Part shown: positions 8,499 to 14,827 of the stretch, one piece after another
How positions within the stretch are numbered: the stretch's first letter is position 1
Layout: each line of letters opens with the position of its first letter
Source: DASQJL01 sp036380835
GTDB taxonomy: Bacteria; Eisenbacteria; RBG-16-71-46; SZUA-252
Direction: 5' to 3'
Assembly (NCBI GenBank): GCA_036380835.1
Contig: DASVDZ010000015.1
Coordinates: 1 to 24,457 of the forward strand
Length of the DNA stretch: 24,457 bases
Notes under the pieces: model-generated
What the model saw: the letters and a program-made list of their open reading frames with translations, nothing else
Told to the model about the DNA's origin: nothing
The model's database searches: none
Translations under genes and position numbers: made by a program

Positions 8499-8528
8499 CG
8501 GAGGCCCCGCCGTTCCGCGGGGCCTCCG
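8499..8528 (+). terminator. Hairpin after the multicopper oxidase gene
   Basis: Perfect 12-bp stem, CGGAGGCCCCGC (8499-8510) and GCGGGGCCTCCG (8517-8528), loop CGTTCC, 16 bases past the stop. There is no T run, so it may act as a terminator only weakly or as an mRNA 3'-end stabiliser. Confidence 0.6.
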
Positions 8529-8553
8529 GCGTTCCCGCCGACGGACGGCCACC

Positions 8554-10275
8554 ATGACGCGCCCTGGCATCGGCGGAGCGCGGGGAAGCATCGCCCGCGC
8601 TCTCGCGATTTGCCTCCTCCTCGGTGCGGCGCCTGTCGCCTCCGGGGCCTCGTTTACCGCCATCACGAAGAACCCGCTCGGGGACAACGGCTCGGCGTTC
8701 GGCGTGTCCTGGGCGGACTACGACGGTGACGGCGACCCGGATCTCTACGTCACCAACGACGGGCCGAATCTCCTGATTCGAAACGACGAAAGCGACAATT
8801 TCTCGAACGCCACGGTCGCCCCGCTCGACAATCCCGGCAACGGCGGCGCCGCGGTCTGGGGCGACTACGACAACGATGGGGATCTCGATCTCTACCTCGT
8901 TAATTTCGAGGGGGCGAACCGCCTCTTTCGAAACGACGGCGGAGGCGTCTTCACGGACGTGACGTCGGGGCCGCTGGGAGACACGGGGCCGGGGCAGAGC
9001 GCGGCGTGGGCCGACTACGACCTGGACGGCGATCTCGATCTCTACCTCGTGAACTACGGAACGCCGAACAGGCTTTTCCGGAACGACGGAAACGGCGTCT
9101 TTGCCGACGCGACCACGGGTCCTCTGGCGGACGCCGGCTGGGGGCTCGCGGCCACCTGGGGCGACTACGATTCGGACGGCGATCCCGATCTCTACGTCAC
9201 GAACGACGGCCCGAACCGGCTACTTCGCAACGACGGCGACGGTGTGTTCACGCGCATCGTCGGGCTCGCGATCGAGGACGGCGGCGCGGGCCAGGGCGCG
9301 GCGTGGGGCGACTTCGACTTAGACGGCGACCTCGATCTCTACGTCGCCAACTACGGCACGCCGAACAAGCTGATCCGGAACGACGGCGGAAACGCCTTCA
9401 CGCAGATCACCGCCGGGCCCTTGGGCGACCGCGGGAACAGCACGGGCGTCGCGTGGGGCGACTATGACCTGGACGGTGATCTCGACCTTTACGTCGCGAA
9501 CTACGGGCAGCCGAACGCGCTCCTCCGAAACGACGGGGGTGGCACCTTCACCGCCGACACGGCGAGCCCGCTCGACGACGACGGAAATGGAACCGGCGTC
9601 GCCTGGGCCGACTACGACCGCGACGGAGATCCCGACCTCTACCTCGCGAACGACGGATCGGCGAACAAGCTCTTCCGGAACGATCTGGCGCCCGGCAATC
9701 ACTGGCTCGAGGTCGACCTGGTGGGCGTGGTCTCGAACCGCGCGGCCATCGGGGCTCGGGTCCGCGTCGTCGCGGGAGGCCTGAGCCGGATGCAAGAGGT
9801 CTCGGGCGGCGGGGGATACATGTCGCAGAGCTCCCTCACGCTCACGTTCGGCCTCGGCGCCGCGGCCGCGGCCGACTCGGTCGTCGTCTCGTGGCCCTCC
9901 GGGTATGAGGAGGTCTACGAGTCGGTGGCGGGGAATCAGCGGATCAAGCTGACCGAGCTGACGCAGGTCGCGGTCGAGACGGGCGTCGTCTCGGGACCGG
10001 CGCTGGAGCTCGCGCGCCCGTCACCCAATCCGGCCACGGCCGGCGCGGTTCTACGCTTCGCGCTCCCACGCCCCGCGCCGGTCCGGCTGTCGGTCTATGA
10101 CGTGCGTGGCCGTCTCGTGGCGACGCTCGTCGACGGACCCCTCCCCTCCGGCTGGCACCCCGTCTCCTGGGCGCGCCGGTCGTCCGCGGGGGAGCGAGTC
10201 GCCTCGGGGGTCTACTGGGTCCGGCTCGAGGCCCTCGGTGAGATCCGGACCCAGAAGGTGGTGCTGGTCCGGTAG
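8554..10275 (+). CDS. Secreted seven-bladed VCBS/FG-GAP propeller with ASPIC/UnbV and FlgD-like domains
   Basis: 573-residue exported protein. A signal peptide (about 1-32) precedes seven repeats of 49-50 residues with the core W(G/A)DYDxDGDxDLYxxN...NxLxRND. The Asp-rich loops are typical calcium sites of VCBS/FG-GAP blades, and seven units fit one closed propeller. Residues about 385-470, with AIGARVRVVAGG and SGGGGYMSQSS, match the ASPIC/UnbV module of CRTAC1-like proteins. The last about 90 residues are a FlgD-like Ig domain ending ASGVYWVRLE...KVVLVR. The likely role is extracellular binding or adhesion; no enzymatic motif is visible. ATG 8554 has no clear ribosome-binding site, but the signal peptide needs a start near here. 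Confidence 0.9.
   Translation: MTRPGIGGARGSIARALAICLLLGAAPVASGASFTAITKNPLGDNGSAFGVSWADYDGDGDPDLYVTNDGPNLLIRNDESDNFSNATVAPLDNPGNGGAAVWGDYDNDGDLDLYLVNFEGANRLFRNDGGGVFTDVTSGPLGDTGPGQSAAWADYDLDGDLDLYLVNYGTPNRLFRNDGNGVFADATTGPLADAGWGLAATWGDYDSDGDPDLYVTNDGPNRLLRNDGDGVFTRIVGLAIEDGGAGQGAAWGDFDLDGDLDLYVANYGTPNKLIRNDGGNAFTQITAGPLGDRGNSTGVAWGDYDLDGDLDLYVANYGQPNALLRNDGGGTFTADTASPLDDDGNGTGVAWADYDRDGDPDLYLANDGSANKLFRNDLAPGNHWLEVDLVGVVSNRAAIGARVRVVAGGLSRMQEVSGGGGYMSQSSLTLTFGLGAAAAADSVVVSWPSGYEEVYESVAGNQRIKLTELTQVAVETGVVSGPALELARPSPNPATAGAVLRFALPRPAPVRLSVYDVRGRLVATLVDGPLPSGWHPVSWARRSSAGERVASGVYWVRLEALGEIRTQKVVLVR
8701..9690 (+). repeat. Seven approximately 150-bp repeats encoding VCBS blades
   Basis: The conserved TGG of the WxDYD motif occurs at 8710, 8857, 9007, 9157, 9304, 9454 and 9604, giving periods of 147, 150, 150, 147, 150 and 150 bases. 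DNA similarity is strongest around the GATCTCGATCTCTAC segments, so blades could exchange by recombination. Confidence 0.88.
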
Positions 10276-10524
10276 GCGCTGGACGGCATTGCCGTGCTCC
10301 GACACGGAACTCGCCAGGCGACCGATGCCGACGGAAATCCGGTGGGGTATTTCCGCTCGTACCTCTACGGCTCCATCTCGTACGCCGCCGGCGTGGGCCC
10401 GGTCCGGAGCCGCGAACGGATGATCTGGTTTACCGACGATCCGCTGGGGCCGGGCTCGAGCGACGTGACAGCGAGCCTCGTTCGAACCGATCCGGCTCCG
10501 GATCGGGCGATAGCGGCCCGGTAG
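10276..10524 (+). pseudogene. C-terminal remnant of an unrecognised exported protein
   Basis: The frame runs open from the codon after the previous gene's TAG to TAG at 10522-10524 (82 codons). It contains a coherent protein-like stretch including NPVGYFRSYLYGS and YAAGVGPVRSRE. Segments of the form YAxGVGPV are found near the C-termini of exported proteins. The only starts are GTG 10294 and later codons, and none has a ribosome-binding site or signal peptide. A strong hairpin follows the stop directly, as expected at the 3' end of a once-transcribed gene. I read it as the tail of a gene that lost its 5' part, perhaps when the VCBS gene arrived. A short functional ORF from GTG 10294 is possible but less likely. 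Confidence 0.45.
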
Positions 10525-10532
10525 GGTCCCCA

Positions 10533-10557
10533 GGGGCCGGGCGCCAAGCCCGGCCCC
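10533..10557 (+). terminator. Hairpin closing the remnant at 10276-10524
   Basis: Perfect 10-bp stem GGGGCCGGGC (10533-10542) and GCCCGGCCCC (10548-10557), loop GCCAA, nine bases after the TAG. It immediately precedes the promoter-like box of the next unit. There is only a mixed CCGTCT tail, not a T run. Confidence 0.6.
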
Positions 10558-10564
10558 CGTCTGC

Positions 10565-10578
10565 TATTCTCTCCCCCA
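10565..10578 (+). promoter_or_regulatory. Leaderless-type promoter box before the 52-codon ORF
   Basis: TGCTATTCT ends at 10570, with TATTCT (10565-10570) as the -10-like hexamer. A seven-base pyrimidine gap leads to ATG 10578. It has the same form as the box before the kinase gene, with no Shine-Dalgarno sequence. Confidence 0.5.
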
Positions 10579-10736
10579 TGTCCCAGCCGATCGCCGCCGA
10601 GCGGTTCCTGAACGCGCCCGAGACGTGGGAGGGCGAGGAGTCGATCTGGGGCTCCATGGCCGTCGTCGTGCGCACCGCGTATCATCTGGGCCCCATTCGC
10701 CAGGCGCTCTCCGTCGTCCGGGCGCGCCAGCCCTAG
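10578..10736 (+). CDS. 52-residue ORF at the head of the glycosyltransferase operon
   Basis: A short ORF, MSQPIAAERF to VVRARQP, that I do not recognise. Support: ATG lies seven bases after a TATTCT promoter box just downstream of a hairpin, codons have the local GC-ending bias, and it is followed by the glycosyltransferase gene after 18 bases. It has one mildly hydrophobic stretch around residues 26-36 and no clear membrane helix. It lies in the same reading frame as the glycosyltransferase, separated by a single TAG, so it could be a leader peptide, a small protein of the operon, or an N-terminal extension lost through a stop mutation. Confidence 0.5.
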   Translation: MSQPIAAERFLNAPETWEGEESIWGSMAVVVRTAYHLGPIRQALSVVRARQP

Positions 10737-10754
10737 ACCCCGAGGCGCCAACCC

Positions 10755-11534
10755 TTGCCCCTCTCCCCGAAAGTCGTCGTCGTGATGCCGGCGTACAACG
10801 CCGAGGGCACCCTCCGGAAGACGTACGACGAGGTGATGGCCCAGGGCGTCGTCGACCTCGTGATCGTCGTGGACGACGGGAGCCGCGACCGGACCGTCGC
10901 CATCGCGCGGGACCTCCCGGGTGTCCGGGTGCTCGAGCACGACCGGAACCGGGGGTACGGCGCGAACCAGAAGACCTGCTATCGCGCCGCGCTCGACCAG
11001 GGCGGCGACATCGTCATCATGGTCCACCCGGACTACCAGTACACCCCGAAGCTGATCCCGGCGATGGTCTCGATGATCCGCTCGGGGCTCTACGACTGCG
11101 TGGTCGCGTCGCGGATCCTCGGCGGCTACGCGCGCAAGGGGGGCATGCCGCTCTGGCGCTACGTCTCGAACCGGGCGCTGACCGTGTTCGGGAACCTCTT
11201 CCTCGGCGCCAAGCTCTCCGAGTACCACAGCGGCTATCGCGCCTTCTCGCGCCGCCTCCTCGAATCGCTGCCGCTCGACCGCAACTCCGACGACTTCGTC
11301 TTCGACAACCAGATGCTCTCCCAGGTCATCTGGGCGGGATACACCGTCGCGGAGGTGAGCTGCCCCACGCGCTACGCCGCCGACGCCTCGTCGATCAACT
11401 TCGCCCGGAGCATCCGCTACGGGCTCGGCTGCGTCGGCACGTCGCTCGAATTCGCCCTCGCCCGCGTCGGCGTCGTCCGGTCGGGGCATTTCCCGGCCGA
11501 GCTGCGCGGCCGGGGCGCGCCGCCGGCGGCGTGA
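10755..11534 (+). CDS. GT2 family glycosyltransferase, polyprenyl-phosphate sugar synthase-like
   Basis: 259-residue GT-A fold enzyme that probably moves a sugar from a nucleotide donor to polyprenyl phosphate at the cytosolic membrane face. Features: N-terminal VVVVMPAYNAEGTL, nucleotide-binding VDDGS (39-43), GYGANQK (68-74), and a metal-binding HPDYQY (91-96) in place of the classical DxD, as in dolichyl-phosphate mannose synthase-like proteins. No C-terminal membrane helices are seen, so it should be peripheral. The start is TTG 10755; the next ATG is inside the first strand and would remove the fold's beginning. It is 22 bases upstream of the TMTC-like gene, which would be the natural user of a lipid-linked sugar. 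Confidence 0.88.
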   Translation: MPLSPKVVVVMPAYNAEGTLRKTYDEVMAQGVVDLVIVVDDGSRDRTVAIARDLPGVRVLEHDRNRGYGANQKTCYRAALDQGGDIVIMVHPDYQYTPKLIPAMVSMIRSGLYDCVVASRILGGYARKGGMPLWRYVSNRALTVFGNLFLGAKLSEYHSGYRAFSRRLLESLPLDRNSDDFVFDNQMLSQVIWAGYTVAEVSCPTRYAADASSINFARSIRYGLGCVGTSLEFALARVGVVRSGHFPAELRGRGAPPAA

Positions 11535-11556
11535 CGACGGGGGATCGAGCGGCGTC

Positions 11557-13521
11557 GTGACGCGGAAGCGGGAGAAGCGGGGCGCGAAGGGAGAGCGCCG
11601 ACCCGTGAAGCGCGAGGGGAGCGACGCGGCGCGCGCGCGCCTCTCGTGGCTCCTCTGGCTCGCGGGGATCGTCGCGGCGACGTTTCTCGTCTACCTCCCC
11701 TGCCTGGACAACAAGTTCACCGACTGGGACGACAACTTCTACGTCACCGAGAACGCTCTCGTCGCCCATCCGAGCCTTCACGGCATCCTGACCACTCCGG
11801 TCGCGGGGAACTACCACCCGCTGACCATGGCGTCGCTCGCGCTCAACTATCGCCTGTCGGGATTGGACCCCGCGTCCTATCACTGGCTCAACCTGCTCCT
11901 CCACCTCGCCAACACCGCGCTCGTCTTCTTCTTCGTCCGGCGGCTCACCAAGGGGCGCTTCTGGACCACGGTGGCGACGGCCGCGTTCTTCGGCATCCAT
12001 CCGATGCACGTCGAGTCGGTCGCCTGGATCGCCGAGCGGAAGGACGTCCTCTACGCCTTCTTCTATCTGGCGGGATTGATCGCGTACCTGCGCTACGTCG
12101 ACGGGCGGAAGCTCGCCTGGCTCGGCGGGGCGCTGGCCGCGTTCGCGCTCTCCGCCGCCGCCAAGCCGGCGGCGGTCGTCTTCCCGATCACGCTCCTCGC
12201 GATCGACTACTTCCGCCGGCGGCCCTTCTCGCCGGCGATCATCTGGGAGAAGGCGCCCTTCTTCCTGGTCGCGCTCCTCGATGGAATCCTCACGCTGAGC
12301 GCGCAGAGGGCGGGCGGGGCCATCTCCGACCAGTGGAGCCTCCTCCAGCGGATATTCTTCGCGTCGTACGGAGTGGTGATGTACGTGGTGAAGCTCGTGC
12401 TGCCGTTCCGTCTCTCCGCGATCTACCCGTATCCCCACGTCGGCGGCGTCCCGATCGATCCCAAGTACGCCGTCTCCTTCGTGGCGCTGATCGTCCTCGT
12501 GCCGCTTCTCTGGTTCGTCTTCCGTCGCGTCCGGGTCGTGATCTTCGGGCTGGCCTTCTACCTCATCAACGTCGCGCTCGTGCTCCAGCTCTCCACGGTC
12601 GGCGGCGCCGTGATGGCCGAACGCTACACGTACGTTCCGTACATCGGCCTGCTCCTCGCGCTCGCCTGGTGGCTGGACGAGCCGATGGAGAAGATGCGGT
12701 TCGGCGCCGTCGTCCGGCCGGCGCTCGCCGTGCTCCTCCTCGCGCTCGCGCCGGTCTCGCTCCTCCAGACCTGGAAGCGCTGCGACGTCTGGCAGAACGC
12801 CGAGACGCTCTGGGACGACACGATACGGAAGTATCCAGGGCAGATCGCCGACGCCTACATCAACCGGGGCTTCTACTACTACCACGACGCGAAGCGCTAC
12901 GAGGCGGCCGTGGCCGACTTCGACCAGGCCCTGGCGCTCAATCCGAACGTCGCCAAGGCGTGGCTCAACAAGGGAAACGCGCTCGCGGCGCTCGAGCGGA
13001 ACGACTCCTCGCGCGTCTGCTTCGACCGCGCGATCGCGCTCCAGCCCAATCTCGCGGACGCGTGGAACAATCGCGGCGGGATCAAGCTGCGCGCGAACGA
13101 CCTGGCGGGGGCGGATTCCGACTTCACGCGCGCGATCGAGCTGGACCCGAACCACAGGGACGCCCACGCGAACCGCGGGCTGGTCGAGATCATGACGCGC
13201 CGGTACGAGCCGGCGATCGCCGACTGCCGGCGGGCGGTGGAGCTCGACCCGGCCAATCCGGCGAACTACCTCCAGGTCGGATCGATCGGATTCGCCCTGC
13301 AGCAGCTGAAGCGTCACCAGGAGGCGATCGGCGAGTACGACGAGGCGATCCGGACGTGCCCGCCGGGCGAGCCGCGGCTCTCCGCGTACTACCTCTACCG
13401 GAGCTTCTCCCGGGCGGCGCTCGGCGACAGCGCCGCGGCGCTCCGCGACGCCCGGGACGCCCAGCGCCTCGGCGCCACGGTGACGCCGGCGTATCTCAAG
13501 AAGCTCGGAGGCGCGCCCTGA
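11557..13521 (+). CDS. TMTC-like polytopic glycosyltransferase with TPR domain
   Basis: 654-residue integral membrane protein. A basic N-terminus is followed by about ten hydrophobic segments (about 30-425), then about six tetratricopeptide repeats (430-640) with the usual NRGxxxxxxxxYxxAxxDFxxAxxLxP form. The first periplasmic loop has FTDWDDNFYV, an acidic pair like that of GT-C enzymes, and IHPMHVESVAWIAERKDVLY corresponds to the HPxHxExV...R.D signature of eukaryotic TMTC O-mannosyltransferases. The likely role is transfer of a sugar from a polyprenyl-phosphate donor to proteins outside the membrane, with the TPRs binding the acceptor. The preceding GT2 gene could supply the donor. GTG 11557 gives the positively charged N-terminus; acceptor and sugar are unknown. 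Confidence 0.85.
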   Translation: MTRKREKRGAKGERRPVKREGSDAARARLSWLLWLAGIVAATFLVYLPCLDNKFTDWDDNFYVTENALVAHPSLHGILTTPVAGNYHPLTMASLALNYRLSGLDPASYHWLNLLLHLANTALVFFFVRRLTKGRFWTTVATAAFFGIHPMHVESVAWIAERKDVLYAFFYLAGLIAYLRYVDGRKLAWLGGALAAFALSAAAKPAAVVFPITLLAIDYFRRRPFSPAIIWEKAPFFLVALLDGILTLSAQRAGGAISDQWSLLQRIFFASYGVVMYVVKLVLPFRLSAIYPYPHVGGVPIDPKYAVSFVALIVLVPLLWFVFRRVRVVIFGLAFYLINVALVLQLSTVGGAVMAERYTYVPYIGLLLALAWWLDEPMEKMRFGAVVRPALAVLLLALAPVSLLQTWKRCDVWQNAETLWDDTIRKYPGQIADAYINRGFYYYHDAKRYEAAVADFDQALALNPNVAKAWLNKGNALAALERNDSSRVCFDRAIALQPNLADAWNNRGGIKLRANDLAGADSDFTRAIELDPNHRDAHANRGLVEIMTRRYEPAIADCRRAVELDPANPANYLQVGSIGFALQQLKRHQEAIGEYDEAIRTCPPGEPRLSAYYLYRSFSRAALGDSAAALRDARDAQRLGATVTPAYLKKLGGAP

Positions 13522-13538
13522 ACCCGCTCCCGCTCCTC

Positions 13539-14180
13539 ATGCTCGGGCTCGTGCTCGGCGTGCGCCACGCCGCCGACCCCGATCACGTCGTGGCGGTCAC
13601 CGCCATCACGGCGCGGACCCGGCGCGCGACGCCCGCCGCCGTCCTCGGCGCGATCTGGGGTCTCGGGCACACGCTGACCCTCTTCCTCGTGGGCGTGGGA
13701 ATCATCGTGTTCGACTGGGCCGTGCCGCCGCGGGTCGGCCTCACGCTGGAGTTCGTCGTCGCGCTCGCGCTGGTGACGGTGGGGCTGATCAACCTCCGGC
13801 CCGGAGGCGGCCGAAACGACGCCGACCTGGGCGCGGGCTCCGGACGGCCGCCCGCGGGACGCGCGTTCGTCGTCGGGATGGCCCACGGGCTCGCGGGGAG
13901 CGCCGCCGTGGCGCTCCTCGTGCTAGCGACCGTGCGCGACCCGCGGTGGGCGTGCGCCTATCTCCTGGTCTTCGGTATCGGCACGCTCCTCGGCATGACG
14001 CTGATCACGACGGGCCTCGCGTACCCTCTGGGCGCCGCGGCGCGCCGGTGGGGGGGAGCGGGGCGCCTCCTGCGCCTCTCGACGGGCGCGCTCTCGCTCC
14101 TCTTCGGGGCCTGGCTGATCTATCAGATCGGATGGAAGGACGGCCTTTTCCTCGCCGTCCCGCACTGGACGCCTCGGTAG
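13539..14180 (+). CDS. NicO/UreH-like nickel or cobalt transporter
   Basis: 213-residue membrane protein with six hydrophobic segments. GVRHAADPDHVVAV at its start has the HX4DH metal-selectivity signature (His10, Asp15, His16) of NiCoT/NicO/UreH-type transporters, and GLGHTLTLFLVG is the second conserved histidine helix. GMAHGLAGSAAVALL is a third family segment. It probably moves Ni2+ or Co2+ across the inner membrane, but no nickel enzyme is near to define its purpose. ATG 13539 leaves a short first helix. A CTG at 13518 overlapping the TPR stop (CTGA), with GGAGG at 13507-13511, would add MNPLPLL and a complete helix, so it may be the true start. Confidence 0.82.
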   Translation: MLGLVLGVRHAADPDHVVAVTAITARTRRATPAAVLGAIWGLGHTLTLFLVGVGIIVFDWAVPPRVGLTLEFVVALALVTVGLINLRPGGGRNDADLGAGSGRPPAGRAFVVGMAHGLAGSAAVALLVLATVRDPRWACAYLLVFGIGTLLGMTLITTGLAYPLGAAARRWGGAGRLLRLSTGALSLLFGAWLIYQIGWKDGLFLAVPHWTPR

Positions 14181-14193
14181 CCGAGTCTTAGCT

Positions 14194-14220
14194 CCCGCGC
14201 GAACTTGCCGCTTTCGCGGG
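14194..14220 (+). terminator. Weak hairpin after the metal-transporter gene
   Basis: CCCGCG (14194-14199) and CGCGGG (14215-14220) could form a 6-bp stem with a 15-base loop, 14 bases past the stop. It lies between the transporter and the next promoter box. Support is limited. Confidence 0.3.
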
Positions 14221-14234
14221 GGTCGAGCAGCGGC

Positions 14235-14249
14235 TACCCTCCATCCCCA
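14235..14249 (+). promoter_or_regulatory. Leaderless-type promoter box before the CPSC mini-ORF
   Basis: GGCTACCCT ends at 14240, with TACCCT (14235-14240), identical to the kinase box. Eight C-rich bases follow and then ATG 14249, again without a Shine-Dalgarno sequence. Confidence 0.45.
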
Positions 14250-14326
14250 TGCCGGTCTGCCCGTCCTGTAAGCGTGAAGTCGCGACGCCCGCCCGTGCGG
14301 GGGAGGAAGTAGGAGTGTCCGAATGA
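14249..14326 (+). CDS. 25-residue CPSC mini-ORF overlapping the DUF1801 start
   Basis: ATG 14249 lies eight bases after a TACCCT promoter box and the frame ends at TGA 14324-14326, overlapping the next ATG (ATGA). The peptide begins MPVCPSCKREVATP, the form of a zinc-knuckle N-terminus with one CxxC pair and no second pair. It could be a real short peptide whose translation feeds the DUF1801 gene, or the 5' stub of a longer zinc-ribbon protein. GGAGGAAGTAGGAG at 14302-14315 serves the DUF1801 start. Confidence 0.45.
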   Translation: MPVCPSCKREVATPARAGEEVGVSE

Positions 14327-14694
14327 CGAAGCGGAGAGCCCGCCCCAAGACCGTGGCTGAGTACATCGCCGGGGCGGCGCCGAAGGCACGGCCCATGCTT
14401 CGCCTGATTCGCCGCGCCGTGCGCGCGGCCGCGCCCAGGGCCGAAGAGCGCGTCAGCTACGGCATGCCGTACTACACGTACCACGGGCGACTCGCGTACT
14501 TCGCGGCGTTCCGGGAGCACGTGAGCTTCTTCTTCATGGGGAGCCCGGCCCTCCGGACGAGGTTCGCCGCGTCGGTCGCCCGCTACCGCACGAGCAAGGC
14601 CACGTTGCGGTTCCCGCTCGGCACGCGGGTGCCGGTCGCCCTGATCGCGAAGCTCGTGAAGGCGAGGGTGAAGGAGAACGAAGCGCGCTCGTAG
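14323..14694 (+). CDS. DUF1801 (YdhG-like) protein
   Basis: 123-residue small soluble protein of the DUF1801 family. Typical features: KTVAEYIAGAAPKARPMLRLIRRAVRAAAP, then the core VSYGMPYYTYHGRLAYFAAFREHVSFFFMGS and the C-terminal RYRTSKATLRFPLGTRVPVALIAKLVKARV. The family fold is known, but no reaction is established, so no function is assigned. A purine-rich GGAGGAAGTAGGAG lies before ATG 14323, and the start is nested in the stop of the CPSC mini-ORF. The stop is five bases from the stop of the convergent 32-residue gene. Confidence 0.9.
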   Translation: MTKRRARPKTVAEYIAGAAPKARPMLRLIRRAVRAAAPRAEERVSYGMPYYTYHGRLAYFAAFREHVSFFFMGSPALRTRFAASVARYRTSKATLRFPLGTRVPVALIAKLVKARVKENEARS

Positions 14695-14699
14695 GCGCC

Positions 14700-14798
14700 T
14701 CAGCCCGGCGTCCGCAGCGCCGCGACGGCCGCGATGGCGCTCGCCAGCGCCACGGCGACCGACGCCACGTATAGGGCCATCAGTCGAAAACGGTGCAC
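14700..14798 (-). CDS. 32-residue single-helix membrane peptide
   Basis: A short gene of 33 codons from GTG (complement of 14796-14798) to TGA (complement of 14700-14702). AAAGGA (complement of 14805-14810) sits six bases before the start, a good ribosome-binding site. The peptide starts MHRFRLMALYV with a basic cap, followed by an Ala/Val-rich helix of about 20 residues, and ends RTPG, which suggests an N-in single-pass inner-membrane protein. It begins 29 bases after the reductase stop, as the reductase begins 29 bases after the cupredoxin stop, so it reads as the third gene of one operon. Small membrane subunits often stabilise haem complexes; a role with the reductase is inference. I know no family for it. 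Confidence 0.6.
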   Translation of the reverse strand: MHRFRLMALYVASVAVALASAIAAVAALRTPG

Positions 14799-14827
14799 GA
14801 TCGTTCCTTTCCCAGCCGACCCGGGCG

